From: Arenicola marina
Taxonomy: Eukaryota > Annelida > Polychaeta > Arenicolidae
DNA: 64,000 bases
Direction: 5' to 3'
NCBI GenBank assembly: GCA_964019135.1
Contig: OZ025252.1
Location: 9,192,823 to 9,256,822 of the forward strand
A program made the translations under genes and the position numbers. This document shows positions 8,738-19,914 of this stretch, piece by piece; positions within the stretch are counted from its first letter, which is position 1, and each line of letters begins with the position of its first letter. The notes under the pieces were generated by a model. That model was not told where the DNA came from. It worked only from the letters and a program-made list of their open reading frames with translations, and did no database searches.

Positions 8738-11700
8738 GGTTAGCCCCATGTTGACCCCCACCGATGATGGTCCTGATGTAACCGTAATCACAGATCTGGC
8801 TTGTCGTCAGCACCAGATATCGCTGACTGCAATGGGCTACGCCAAGCATTGGCGACTTCAGGGTAAAAGTCCCGGTACTCAGTGTCTGCTGGGTAGCACG
8901 TCGACGCCTGCCTTCTCGCGTGAGGGGTGGAGAGGTTAGGGTGATTAACTCGAGAGTTCTGCACGTCAAGGGCTGTACCTGCTGATAACCTAACCTTTGC
9001 AGCGCCCTAATTATGCAGAACTGACCATCCGGTGCCGCCACCTAGCGGTTCATCCTAACTTTAGACTGTAAAAGCATGTTGATGCTAGGTGTTATTACGC
9101 TGTATTGATCATGTATGAATGCAGGGCAAATCCACACGTTAATGGAATCTGGAACGAATCAGACGGTGAATTTACCGGTTGTTGTGTCTGGCGTGTGATC
9201 TTTAGTGCAATCTACACGTCGTCAGTATACATATCATGATTAGAGTTACGACCTGACATAGGCCTGCACCAGCAATGGCTTTGGCACATTTCAGTTTATC
9301 GGTAGCTGCCGATCACCGTACGACAGAGAAAGGGTTCCTTGAGCAACACAAGACCATAGAAGGCTGTTTGTGTGTGTGTGTGCGGTTCTAGACGAGATCT
9401 AGGGGTCAGACGTAGACTTGTGACGTTAAAGCTCGTAAAGACCCTCTGTTTATTCGGCCCGTGTGATATTGGCGCTGGGCGTGATTTACGAGGCGTTATA
9501 ACTGTCACATTAGGAAGCTGGTCGTCGACAGCTGGTAGGGGTAGTGCGAGGTGGGGGGGGGGGGGGAGGGCTGGAAACATCATATTTATTAAAGTGGTAA
9601 CCGCGAGCCCCACTCACAGCCCCGCGGCTCTCACCCTCGCCGCTGAGGGGTAGCGCGCTCAGGCTGCTGTCGGTGTGCTACCGATGGAGGTATGGCGAGG
9701 GGCAGACGGGGATGAGGTGGAGGGGGAGGGGGCCCAAAATAAATATACATATATCGAGATATCTAGATGTAAGAGTTATGCGAGTCTTTCAACACGGACG
9801 CTGCGCCTTCGCTTTATTGCGCATGCGCGTGACTGGCCGTGTTTTGTCAAGGTGTGTGGAGTGGAGGTGTTGTGGACATGTGAGGGGCCGTGGTGGCCGT
9901 GCGGTGTAGGGGTAAATCAGATGACCTGTATGCGTACATCGGGTTTCTGTTGTTAACACGCCCTCTAAATTGTGCTGCGGAGACATGACTTTTACATCGT
10001 TATTGGTGGTCAATCAGTCAGAGAAACAATGGGGATTTCTCCGCGAAGGCCGTGAGCCTTTGTACAGCATGCCTTCAAGGTGAGCAGTCACCCGTGACCA
10101 ACCTGCCCCCCACCCCCCCCCCCCCCCCCCGTGCCTCACCAGCCGGCCCGCCCAGTACATACCTGTACGGCCTGTGGTGTGAGGGGTGGTCCCCAGGGAG
10201 GAGGGGGGACCCTCCCTGGTTGGTACACACACCGGCCTTGCTTTAACCGCCGGGCCGCACCACCTGCGTGACGGCCTCAGAACGTCTGCCCGCATCAGTT
10301 TGAATATTGAGGACATCGTATATTGGCAATAGCGACATTGGTTCAACACCTTCACCATGAGGATTGTGCTCAACTATCGTGGGCCGCAACGTTTGTCAGC
10401 TCAGTTGGACTAGAACCGGCGCTGAATATCTGTCGGCCAAACTTCGTCGTCCATGTATATTGACGACATGGGAAGTCGCGGTGGATTCTGGGTAGGTACA
10501 TTCTGCGTGCACGTAGGAGCAGGTCTGGTATCAATATCTGCATTTCCTGCTTCATCAGTACTTGTGACAACCATCTTCTACAGTGGAAATGCTGTAGACT
10601 GTGATGATACCTGCAGACTCGCTTCGGGTTTGCTGTGTTTTTAGTAACACTGAACCTTTAGGCGAGTTCTCGTGACGGTCACATGACCTTACAAGATTCG
10701 TGGCCCCGTGTGTTTTCGATGCAGAAATATATAGACATTCCGTTGTCGGTCGATCACAATGGAGAGGCTGAACCAAAAAATATTTTTAAATAACACGGGG
10801 TCAAAGTTCAAAGCACTTCACGCCTTTAAACTCGATCGAACTTAAAAAATATAGTTTGAAAGTAACATGTCTTCTAATTATTCAAAATCGAGTCAATTTG
10901 TCAGGTACCTCACCAGTAACACAGTAACTGCTTAATAGTGGTGTATTTCATACCAAACTGCGAATATATCTTCGATTAGATTCGGTTTCAATTTTCGCAA
11001 GGATAATTCTATTGGGTAAATTTGACGCGGGCAAAGGGACTATGGCATAAGCCGAACGCCCTCTGCCGGGAGATCGCCCACGAGACTCCCAACTAGGCCA
11101 CCAACGAAACTTTGGCGTGATCCATCCTCAACGCTTTCCACTTCTGGTCTGTGGGTGTTGAACAAGGATAAACTCGATGGTCATAAGAGAGAGGGGCAGA
11201 CCAGGTTGATACAATGTATAAAGGGAGAGGGAGGGGGTAGGTCTCCCAGAGCTATCCGGGGCTGCCATGGAGGTGATTAAGTCTGGCTTTCGACAAGGCG
11301 CACGTTCTGGCAGTCAACGAGACTTCAGGGAGAATGATAGCGAGATGACCCCTGTAAATCTAGCCCCCCCCTCCCCCCCACCCCCCCACCGGGAGCTTTC
11401 TGGGGGTCCATACGTGTGTGTCTGGACGATGGCCGAACTTCCGATTGACGGATAGCTGGTCTTGGCTGATCCAGAATCCTGAGTGACGCGCGGCTATAAT
11501 AACTGCCCGGAGCGACGAGCGATGAGAGGCGGTGATCTGGAGTCCTGTGGGGTATAGTGTCTGGAGCTTAACGGGAACGCAGTCAGATCCTGAATGTGAC
11601 CACCGCCGGGAGTGGCATGCGATAACCCTGGGATCTGGATTCGCTTCTGGACTATCGGCTTATTTTATCCCACGCGTCCGCTAGAGGGCAGCACTAGGTG

Positions 11701-12399
11701 TGCTCGGGCGAGAGTAACATATATTGCGACATGTAACATATATACACGTGGTGGATATACCTCTCTTCCCACAGGAGTAACATAGCCTCGCGGGTCGGCT
11801 GGAGTGGGTGGCAGCGGACCGTGCAGATGGTACCGTTTAGCCCCTGACTCCACCCCTCCTCACATTGACAGACATCTGGATCCTAAACCATTAATCCGGA
11901 AAGCATGAAGTCACCAGGGGAGAGCGGCATGTTGTCATCCGGTAGAACCAACACATCCACGCCACGGACGCTGGGAGGTTTTCCTAACAATACCTGTCCT
12001 CGGGCCATTTTCTCGTCATATTGACTATATCCTGGGGCGGAATCTGGTCAGGCGAGGAAACCCCGGCAATAATGACAAGGATGCACCGCCGTCACTCTCA
12101 GGACTTTGGGTTGTCGGGGTGTGAGGGTGGTGGGGGTGGGGGTGGGGTGGGGGTGGCATCGGGGGAACCCCCTGCCGCAGTCTCCGGACGTCCAGCGTTC
12201 TTTACGTGGAACGGCAACACAAACATAGCGCGCAATGGCCGACGGGTAATTAGTTTCAAAGGCACTCCGCTCTCTGGGCTGCTGACCTCTAGCGGCGAAC
12301 GCTGCTAACCTTACTGCCCACGGACGAGGAGTTGAAGTTTCCAGGGGCGGTATTCCTAAAGCACACCGAGTCTCTTCAACAACCCACCTCTGCGTGGCG
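8738..12399. other. long stretch without a supported gene
   Basis: This is unique-looking sequence nearly identical to 19915-23555. It has several homopolymer C/G runs (for example about 9550-9566 and 10112-10130) and AT-rich parts (10770-11030). Open frames of 60-110 codons exist on both strands but lack flanking splice signals with matching phases, start context or recognisable domains. Confidence 0.4.
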
Positions 12400-12560
12400 C
12401 GCTCACTCCGCGCAGTGAGTGCGCCGAGGTGAGTGAGGCTGTGGGAGGCACGCCAATAGACTTACCACTCCGCACAGGGAGCGCGCCGAGGTGACTGAGG
12501 CTGTGGAAGGCACGCCAATAGACTTACCATACCGCGCAGGGAGCGCGCCGAGGTGTTGTT
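12400..12560 (+). repeat. 62-bp tandem repeat, about 2.5 units (copy A)
   Basis: GCCGAGGTGA- or GCCGAGGTG-type segments recur at 12423, 12485 and 12547, a 62-bp spacing. Each unit includes GGCACGCCAATAGACTTACC. Copy B has one more unit (about 23560-23755). Confidence 0.75.
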
Positions 12561-12689
12561 TACGTGTTTACACGTGTTTACACATTAAGCCGCTTCACGC
12601 GGTGTGTACAAGGCAAGAAGGTTAAACCGTTAGAATCGGTGGCAGACAACATTGCACACTTTTTAAAGGATATGTTGGATGTCCAATTT

Positions 12690-12850
12690 TGTAACGGTTC
12701 TGGAGGCGACCTCCCTTGTAGGGATAGCGTACTAGACCGCAGATCACAAGGTCCTGGGTTCCAAGCTACCCCGGGCACAAGCGGCATGTTTCAGCCCTCA
12801 TCGTCCGGGGAGGCTCCTTGGCTCACCATTTCATTTCTGTATCTTCATGT
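12690..12850 (+). mobile_element. degenerate tRNA-derived SINE (copy A)
   Basis: GGTCCTGGGTTCCAAGC resembles a Pol III B box (consensus GGTTCGANTCC) with a few changes, preceded by tRNA-like sequence (TAGACCGCAGATCACAAG). The following CATCGTCCGGGGAGGCTCCTTGG matches the tail segment of the blocks at 3983 and about 36205. This head-plus-tail order is that of a SINE. It is a decayed copy, and its boundaries are approximate. Confidence 0.45.
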
Positions 12851-13710
12851 CGTTATGCTTTGGAATGCCACGGACTGGCAGTAAATGTAGGGGGATGGCG
12901 GATATTGACAGCGACGTGTGTGCAGGGAATGTGCGGGTTAACTAGCGATAGAGAAGCAGGATAACGGATCAGTCCTCCATTGGGCGATTGACCTTGGCAG
13001 GAAAGCGGCGCTTGTTTGCTGATCGCCGGTATATGGGTCGTGATTGAGGTGAGCTGTCAGACAGCCAGGTGTGTGTGTGTTGGGGGCGGGGGGGGGGGGG
13101 ACCTGTAGTCATGACATAGCTGTACATAGAGGTATTATCCTGAGGAATGCCCCATCAAGTGATATAATTAGTTACGGGGCGGTGATCACACAAGCGATGG
13201 TTGGCCGGGCTATGGGGGGGGGGGGGGGGGGCGTTGGGGGGCGGTCGGTATCCTCCGCGACCCCTCTATGTATAGTCTATACATCCAGGTTACTGACCCA
13301 TAATATACCGCCATCCCTCACACCGGGCCCCCACACCGGGCCCCCACACTGGGCCCTCCCCCCCCCCCCACCCCAATAGTCCGTGCTAGTCCCGCCGCGG
13401 GGGCGCTGAGCGGTCTGGCGCCAGTCATGGAGGACACGGACTGGTCAACATAGGTATATAACCGACAGAATGATGATGAGCCAACGCTCAGCGGACGGTA
13501 TTCTAGACCGGTGAATCCGATGGTCTGGGGAAGACATCCCACGGGGCGGGGCTGGGGCAGTGACTGGGGGACGTGGTCCGCGGGGGGTCTGCCCACCACG
13601 ACAGGTGTGCTGTGTCTCCTGTGACACGGGCGGGGTCAAAGGTCAGCTGAGCATTCGGCTCGCGTAATTTATGCTCATGTGGCAGAGACCCACAATATTA
13701 GAACGCCCAG

Positions 13711-13811
13711 AAGAGACTTGGCGCCACGGACTGCGGCGAGTTTGGTATAACACCAAGGACCCGACGGACGCGGTGAGGTGGGAGCCACTGGACGTCTACT
13801 GGACCACGGAG
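13711..13811 (+). CDS. candidate cryptic exon, unidentified
   Basis: After an AG at 13709-13710 the frame reads EETWRHGLRRVWYNTKDPTD and continues to VYWTTE, stopping at a TGA at 13845-13847. The composition (Trp, Tyr, Arg, Asp) looks more protein-like than the surroundings. Possible donors are GTGAGG after ACGGACGCG and GTAGCT at 13812. The only difference from copy B within the frame that I could see (GGA to GGG) is synonymous. I do not recognise the family, and no complete gene model can be built. Confidence 0.28.
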
Positions 13812-13860
13812 GTAGCTGTGCGACAGCATCAGGATAACATTGGTTGACCTCTAGCTACAG

Positions 13861-13926
13861 CAGGTCTCCATGCTGAGGGCAATGAACTTGCCGGTACCAG
13901 CCAGGTTATTCCACACACCGGCCAAG
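13861..13926 (+). CDS. candidate 22-codon exon, unidentified (copy A)
   Basis: An acceptor-like CTCTAGCTACAG ending at 13860 is followed by 22 codons (QVSMLRAMNLPVPARLFHTP then AK) and a good donor, AAG|GTGAGC. Both ends are phase 0. It is unchanged in copy B (25349-25414). It might belong with the preceding candidate exon or with the exons at 731-1215, but nothing proves this. Confidence 0.28.
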
Positions 13927-14033
13927 GTGAGCTATCAATTAACACGGGAACAGCTCCCTCACCTTGACCAAAACCTAGCTCTTTCTCTCTGCATGGCGTC
14001 TTTTTTTAATGACGCTGTTTCGGTTTATGATCA

Positions 14034-14124
14034 CTCATGTGTCCTGTACATTTTGGGAGGACCGTGGGGTATTTATATGACGTCAGTGAAGTGGGATGAC
14101 GTCATTGTGTCCTGTACATGTTGG
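14034..14124 (+). repeat. truncated start of 68-bp CRE satellite (copy A)
   Basis: About 1.3 units of the 68-bp satellite seen in full at 25527-26948, including TGACGTCA, are present before the sequence breaks off at the gap. Confidence 0.85.
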
Positions 14125-14324
14125 NNNNNNNNNNNNNNNNNNNNNNNNNNNNNNNNNNNNNNNNNNNNNNNNNNNNNNNNNNNNNNNNNNNNNNNNNNNN
14201 NNNNNNNNNNNNNNNNNNNNNNNNNNNNNNNNNNNNNNNNNNNNNNNNNNNNNNNNNNNNNNNNNNNNNNNNNNNNNNNNNNNNNNNNNNNNNNNNNNNN
14301 NNNNNNNNNNNNNNNNNNNNNNNN
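14125..14324. other. assembly gap (200 N)
   Basis: Exactly 200 N. A round number usually marks a scaffold gap of arbitrary size. It separates copy A from copy B of the 11-kb duplicated segment. Confidence 0.99.
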
Positions 14325-15196
14325 CCGTGAGGGGCTGAGGGGGATGGGGGGTGAGGGAGGTGCATCGCTAGCAGTAGTCGCAATAATAGAAGGCGACCTG
14401 TTTTTGTCTGCTGTCAAACATTTTATTGATACTCAGCTATAGATCAGCCAATGGCATCACGTCGTATCTGGTAGTTTTAGACCAAGTACGGAAGCCCCTG
14501 AGGGTACCGCCACCACCGCCACCACCAGCGCCACCACCACCGCCACCGCCACCAACACCACGCCCCGGGCTGGGCAGTTGACCGACCAATGGCTGTGGCT
14601 ATATTGTTATCAAGCTGGATCACATACATTTCCCAGGAGTGGGAATGAAAGTGCTGCAGCAACAGGAGAGGCAAAGTCAATACGGAACACTGGCCCCCTG
14701 CCCCCCTGCCCCCCACCCCACCTCACCAACCCGTGGGTGTGGCTGCCCGTGGGTGTGGCACTGCCCCCTCTCCCTCCTCCCACCCCGGGAGGGAGAGGGG
14801 GTAGTGGACGCGGCTGATGTAATTATCCTTTTGGGTTGATGGCCCTACCAGCCTGTTCGATGTGGTCTGGGTGCAGCCACCAAAACATGAGCAAGGAGTT
14901 GGACTTTGCACACTACAATCCTTGGCGCCAGGCCCTAGTTGGTGTTCTCTCAATGTTGGATGGAGATATACTGGGTATAATGTATTCCCAACTACGCCAA
15001 CAGTGTCTGTTAGGTACCGCCGCATGTGGCGATTGGAGGATGTTTCATATGTGGTTGTCATAACACTGAAGACCGTCTTTGTTGAAAGTGTTGTTGTCGA
15101 ACTGATGCCTCCTGTGTGTGCAAGTGTGGCTTTCTTGTGTACCACGTTATCGAACTTTGGACATGGTTTGTCCTTTTACGTTATGATAACACAGAT

Positions 15197-16356
15197 ATGG
15201 CGTACGGCTGTAGCATAAACAGAGGCAGACAATATGCCATGGCGTTAAACAGAGGCAGACAATATGCCATGGCGTACGGCTGTGGCATAAACAGAGGCAG
15301 ACAATATGCCATGGCGTTAAACAGAGGCAGACAATATGCCATGGCGTTAAACAGAGGCAGACAATATGCCATGGCGTTAAACAGAGGCAGACAATATGCC
15401 ATGGCGTTAAACAGAGGCAGACAATATGCCATGGCGTACGGCTGTGGCATAAACAGAGGCAGACAATATGCCATGGCGTACGGCTGTAGCATAAACAGAG
15501 GCAGACAATATGCCATGGCGTACGGCTGTGGCATAAACAGAGGCAGACAATATGCCATGGCGTACGGCTGTGGCATAAACAGAGGCAGACAATATGCCAT
15601 GGCGTACGGCTGTGGCATAAACAGAGGCAGACAATATGCCATGGCGTACGGCTGTGGCATAAACAGAGGCAGACAATATGCCATGGCGTTAAACAGAGGC
15701 AGACAATATGCCATGGCGTACGGCTGTAGCATAAACAGAGGCAGACAATATGCCATGGCGTACGGCTGTGGCATAAACAGATGCAGACAATATGCCATGG
15801 CGTTAAACAGAGGCAGACAATATGCCATGGCGTACGGCTGTGGCATAAACAGAGGCAGACAATATGCCATGGCGTTAAACAGAGGCAGACAATATGCCAT
15901 GGCGTACGGCTGTGGCATAAACAGAGGCAGACAATATGCCATGGCGGCTGTGGCATAAACAGAGGCAGACAATATGCCATGGCGTTAAACAGAGGCAGAC
16001 AATATGCCATGGCGTACGGCTGTAGCATAAACAGAGGCAGACAATATGCCATGGCGTTAAACAGAGGCAGACAATATGCCATGGCGTACGGCTGTAGCAT
16101 AAACAGAGGCAGACAATATGCCATGGCGTACGGCTGTGGCATAAACAGAGGCAGACAATATGCCATGGCGTTAAACAGAGGCAGACAATATGCCATGGCG
16201 TACGGCTGTGGCATAAACAGAGGCAGACAATATGCCATGGCGTTAAACAGAGGCAGACAATATGCCATGGCGTACGGCTGTGGCATAAACAGAGGCAGAC
16301 AATATGCCATGGCGTACGGCTGTGGCATAAACAGAGGCAGACAATATGCCATGGCG
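15197..16356 (+). repeat. 42/30-bp minisatellite, copy B
   Basis: Same unit family as 4143-5318 but with a different order and a higher share of 30-bp units. Several units carry a GTAGCAT variant. One unit near 15946 has lost TACG, a 4-bp deletion that breaks the forward reading frame and argues against coding selection. Confidence 0.92.
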
Positions 16357-17595
16357 TTTCTTCAAATGGTCTCGGAAATAATGTTGTATGTGAATAATTG
16401 CCCCATGAATAGTTTTAAGCCTTTACGGTCTTAAAGTTTTCTCATTGATAATCATATAGCACTGTTTCCCCAGTGATACAGCACTGTATGCGAGTGTTCA
16501 TTGAGGGCGAGACCTGTTCTACTCAGCACCCCGGGGTCTTCAAACCGACACGTGTCGGGGAGGCACTCGCCCGTTGGTGGGCGATAATAGGAGCGGTATC
16601 GATCAGTGCATCATCCCACTTCAGATACCCAAACAACATTATTGGAATTGATGTAGCCGTCTCTGGTTAGTGCCACAAGGCGTCCGCCTCCCTCTCCCCC
16701 CTCTACCCCCCCCCCCCCCACCCTCACCGCCCCTCCTTCTTCTCCCCACCCGTGCTATGGCACTCTGCCTTCGAATCACTCCGCTAGGGCTCCATTATAT
16801 CTCTGTTGTCGTCTTCTTCCTCAATGCATTTTCACACTCGCTCGCCAGGACGACGCTGCGCAAATTGATGGGAAAAATGCGACGCCCATTTCTACAAATT
16901 AGTGCTGGGACCCAGCCTAAGCCTAATAACGCATTAAATCAGGTGATGAAAAGAAAGAGTTCCGTCACAATTATAACTTTTCGAGAGGGTACAAGATCCG
17001 TTTTGCTGTATTAAATATGCAAAGCTCGTTATTTTTATGTTTGATTGTTGAAAACTATAATGTTGCACAAAATTACAGCTGATTTTACCGTTTTTCAAGA
17101 ATCTTGAAATGGTCAAATTAAACTTCCGCCTTTTCACTCTCTTCCGCGCTCTCCCGAACTACTTACCTGCTGTTAAACGACGTCATATTCTCCGAGTAAG
17201 ACATCTCCGCCGAGAGAAATAGTTCTCACTGGCGGCACCAAACTATTCTGGTCAGGAACACATTCGATGGAATGTAGGTAAGGTTTCATTAATCAAACGT
17301 TTATATTTCTGGTTAACACAATCCGGTCGATAGCTGGTCGCTTGCTCGTCTCCGATTCTAAAACCCCCAATCTGATGAGCGGTGGCGCCACCGCGTGAGT
17401 GACGTAAGAGTTACTGGAATGCGTTTCGATTGATTTAGGCTGAGTAAGCCAGGTCTGAACTGTGTCGCCCGCGGGTGTCTGGGTGCTTGTTCCATCGACA
17501 GATCAGTGCCAAGACAAGTACAGGCAATACGGGCGGAGATGGGAGGGTGGCGGGGAGAGGAAGAGGACTGGGCAAAAGCGGAGGGCTTAGCGGGT

Positions 17596-18239
17596 GGATG
17601 TGGGGACTGATGGTGGTGGATGTGGGGACGGATGGTGGTGGATGTGGGGACGGATGGTGGTGGATGTGGGGACGGATGGTGGTGGATGTGGGGACGGATG
17701 GTGGTGGATGTGGGGACGGATGGTGGTGGATGTGGGGACGGATGGTGGTGGATGTGGGGACGGATGGTGGTGGATGTGGGGACGGATGGTGGTGGATGTG
17801 GGGACGGATGGTGGTGGATGTGGGGACGGATGGTGGTGGATGTGGGGACGGATGGTGGTGGATGTGGGGACGGATGGTGGTGGATGTGGGGACGGATGGT
17901 GGTGGATGTGGGGACGGATGGTGGTGGATGTGGGGACGGATGGTGGTGGATGTGGGGACGGATGGTGGTGGATGTGGGGACGGATGGTGGTGGATGTGGG
18001 GACGGACGGTGGTGGATGTGGGGACGGACGGTGGTGGATGTGGGGACGGATGGTGGTGGATGTGGGGACGGATGGTGGTGGATGTGGGGACGGATGGTGG
18101 TGGATGTGGGGACGGATGGTGGTGGATGTGGGGACGGATGGTGGTGGATGTGGGGACGGATGGTGGTGGATGTGGGGACGGACGGTGGTGGATGTGGGGA
18201 CGGATGGTGGTGGATGTGGGGACGGATGGTGGTGGATGT
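17596..18239 (+). repeat. 22-bp minisatellite, long allele (copy B)
   Basis: About 29 tandem 22-bp units (GGATGTGGGGACGGATGGTG core), with a few GACGG variants. The corresponding array in copy A has six. The two frames of about 300-350 residues across it are repeat artefacts. Confidence 0.95.
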
Positions 18240-18596
18240 TCTTGCCCTGTACCGTGTGTCCCCAGTGGACACGTGACCTGGGACGGGCGGGGGGTGGTAC
18301 TGTGGAGGTCTGGAGAGAGCCGATGGGGGTGTGGTCCTGTAGAACCGATGGGTGTGGTCCTGTAGAGCCGATGGGTGAACCGAGTCGCCAACCAGTCTAC
18401 GAGGGGAAAACAATGGCCGAGTTTATTGCTTTATTTCTTTTGCATCAATTAACACACGTCGCTCGTTGGAAGACGAAGAGATTATTCTGCCCGACTAGTG
18501 TCCCCTGCACTGAGGACAGCTGAATAGGATTAACGATTGTCAACCCATCCCTGCCTACCCATCAGGCACTTCTACCCACCCACCACACACGCCATG

Positions 18597-18688
18597 GTAA
18601 CAGGGGCACCAGTCTCATGACGTAACAGGGGCACCAGTCTCATGACGTAACAGGGGCACCAGTCTCATGACGTAACAGGGGCACCAGT
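18597..18688 (+). repeat. 25-bp tandem repeat (copy B)
   Basis: Four units matching the repeat at 7424-7516. Confidence 0.75.
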
Positions 18689-19684
18689 TGTCATCGGTGA
18701 CAAGATTTACACACTTAGACATACGTGGCGGGTGTTAAGGGCGACAGTTCGATGCAGCGACACCTTCCGCGTGTTTTGTGTGTTGTGATGGGATGCACAG
18801 GGTCTGCATGCCCTGCGCCGCCTTCCGTCCTGCCACCTCCTCACAGTCAGTCAGTCGCTCCACCACCACCATTTCTTATTAAGATTATTATTGTCGCCTT
18901 CTGTACGGGGACATCATTGCCCGGATGTATGTCATGTGACCTCTGTGGATGATGACGTCAGCTTGTTTTTTTTCTCGAGCGTGTGTGGCCCCATGACGCC
19001 AGCCGTGCAGGTCTGGGTTTAGAGCGGAAGAAGGTCTCACTCCAGCGGGCCGCCTCACTGGCGTAGTGGCCCGGATTAACGCGAGAGAGAGGTCACGGCA
19101 CTGGCCTTTTGTCTGGGCCAGGTGGCTCCCATGCCAATCACACTGTATGTCGGTGTCGAGGCGAACCTTCTGTCGTACCTAACCGGATATAGTTTACCCC
19201 TGTATATATGGCCAGAGGGAGAGGCGAAATGGAGGAGAATATCGGAAAGGTGATTTGTATAACTGGGGTAAGTTGTAAATCTTGAGCAGGTTTTTTAAAA
19301 TTTAACATTAATCGGGAACCAAGGTATAATAACGCCTGACTAATTTGAAATGAAATATTACGGCTTTAGGCTGTTTTATTGCACACAGTGGCTAAGCTGG
19401 CGCACTGACTAACTTGTATGTCGCCCATGGCTGGCCAGCTCAGATGCTGTTATATATCAGCAATCGCTGGGTAAACATATTAAAGCGTGGAAGAGAAATC
19501 CATCTGAGTGATACAGTACCAGTCTCGTTATTACTTCCCGATATGCTGATGTACGTTACCCCCCTCCACCCCCCCCCCCTCCCCCCCACCCCTGTCAGGC
19601 AGACGATCCAGTGTACCTATAATAACACCAAGGACCCGACTGTTACTAATAGAACGGTTGATGGGCCATTGATGGCTCCCGGAT

Positions 19685-19914
19685 CGTTGGCGGATCCAGG
19701 AATTTACGAAAGGGAGGCATCATTTATTATAAGTACTATTGAGGGGTGGGGGGGGGGTGCTGTTGAAGTTGTGCAGAAAAAATACCGACTGTGCCCTCTG
19801 TGCCGCCTTCTCCAGAGAAAGGGGGCACGTGCCCTCTCTCCGCCTATTTTCCAGCGATTGGGGGGGGGGGGGGGGTCGCGTGCCCCCCTCCCTCCCCCCC
19901 TGGATCCGCCACTG
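19685..19914. mobile_element. MITE-like element (copy B)
   Basis: Same element and same position as at 8504-8737, with slightly different homopolymer lengths. Its presence in both copies shows that it inserted before they diverged. Confidence 0.6.

Larger units (their letters stand above)
3172..14124 (+). repeat. 11-kb duplicated segment, copy A
   Basis: Sequence from 3172 recurs in the same order and orientation from 14325. Most of it matches base for base. Differences are scattered substitutions, homopolymer lengths, minisatellite copy number, and presence/absence of blocks at 3983-4094 and 6061-6348. Copy A is cut off inside the first units of a 68-bp satellite, exactly where a 200-N gap starts. 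This is the pattern expected when one haplotype contig ends in a repeat and the other haplotype is placed next to it, although a real recent tandem duplication is possible. Confidence 0.9.

Noticed and set aside
8488..8754. Coding frame starting MMAPGSLADPGIYERG across the MITE
   Set aside because: It runs over a short inverted-repeat element and its G/C runs. The length changes with homopolymer length between copies.
10453..10644. A 63-codon hydrophobic frame starting MYIDDMGSRGGFWV
   Set aside because: It is kept in copy B, but the two copies are almost identical everywhere, so this is no evidence of selection. No splice or start support.
17358..18523. Frames of 218-351 residues on both strands over the 22-bp array
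   Set aside because: They come from a stop-free 22-bp unit. The corresponding frames in copy A are much shorter because of copy number, so there is no length conservation.
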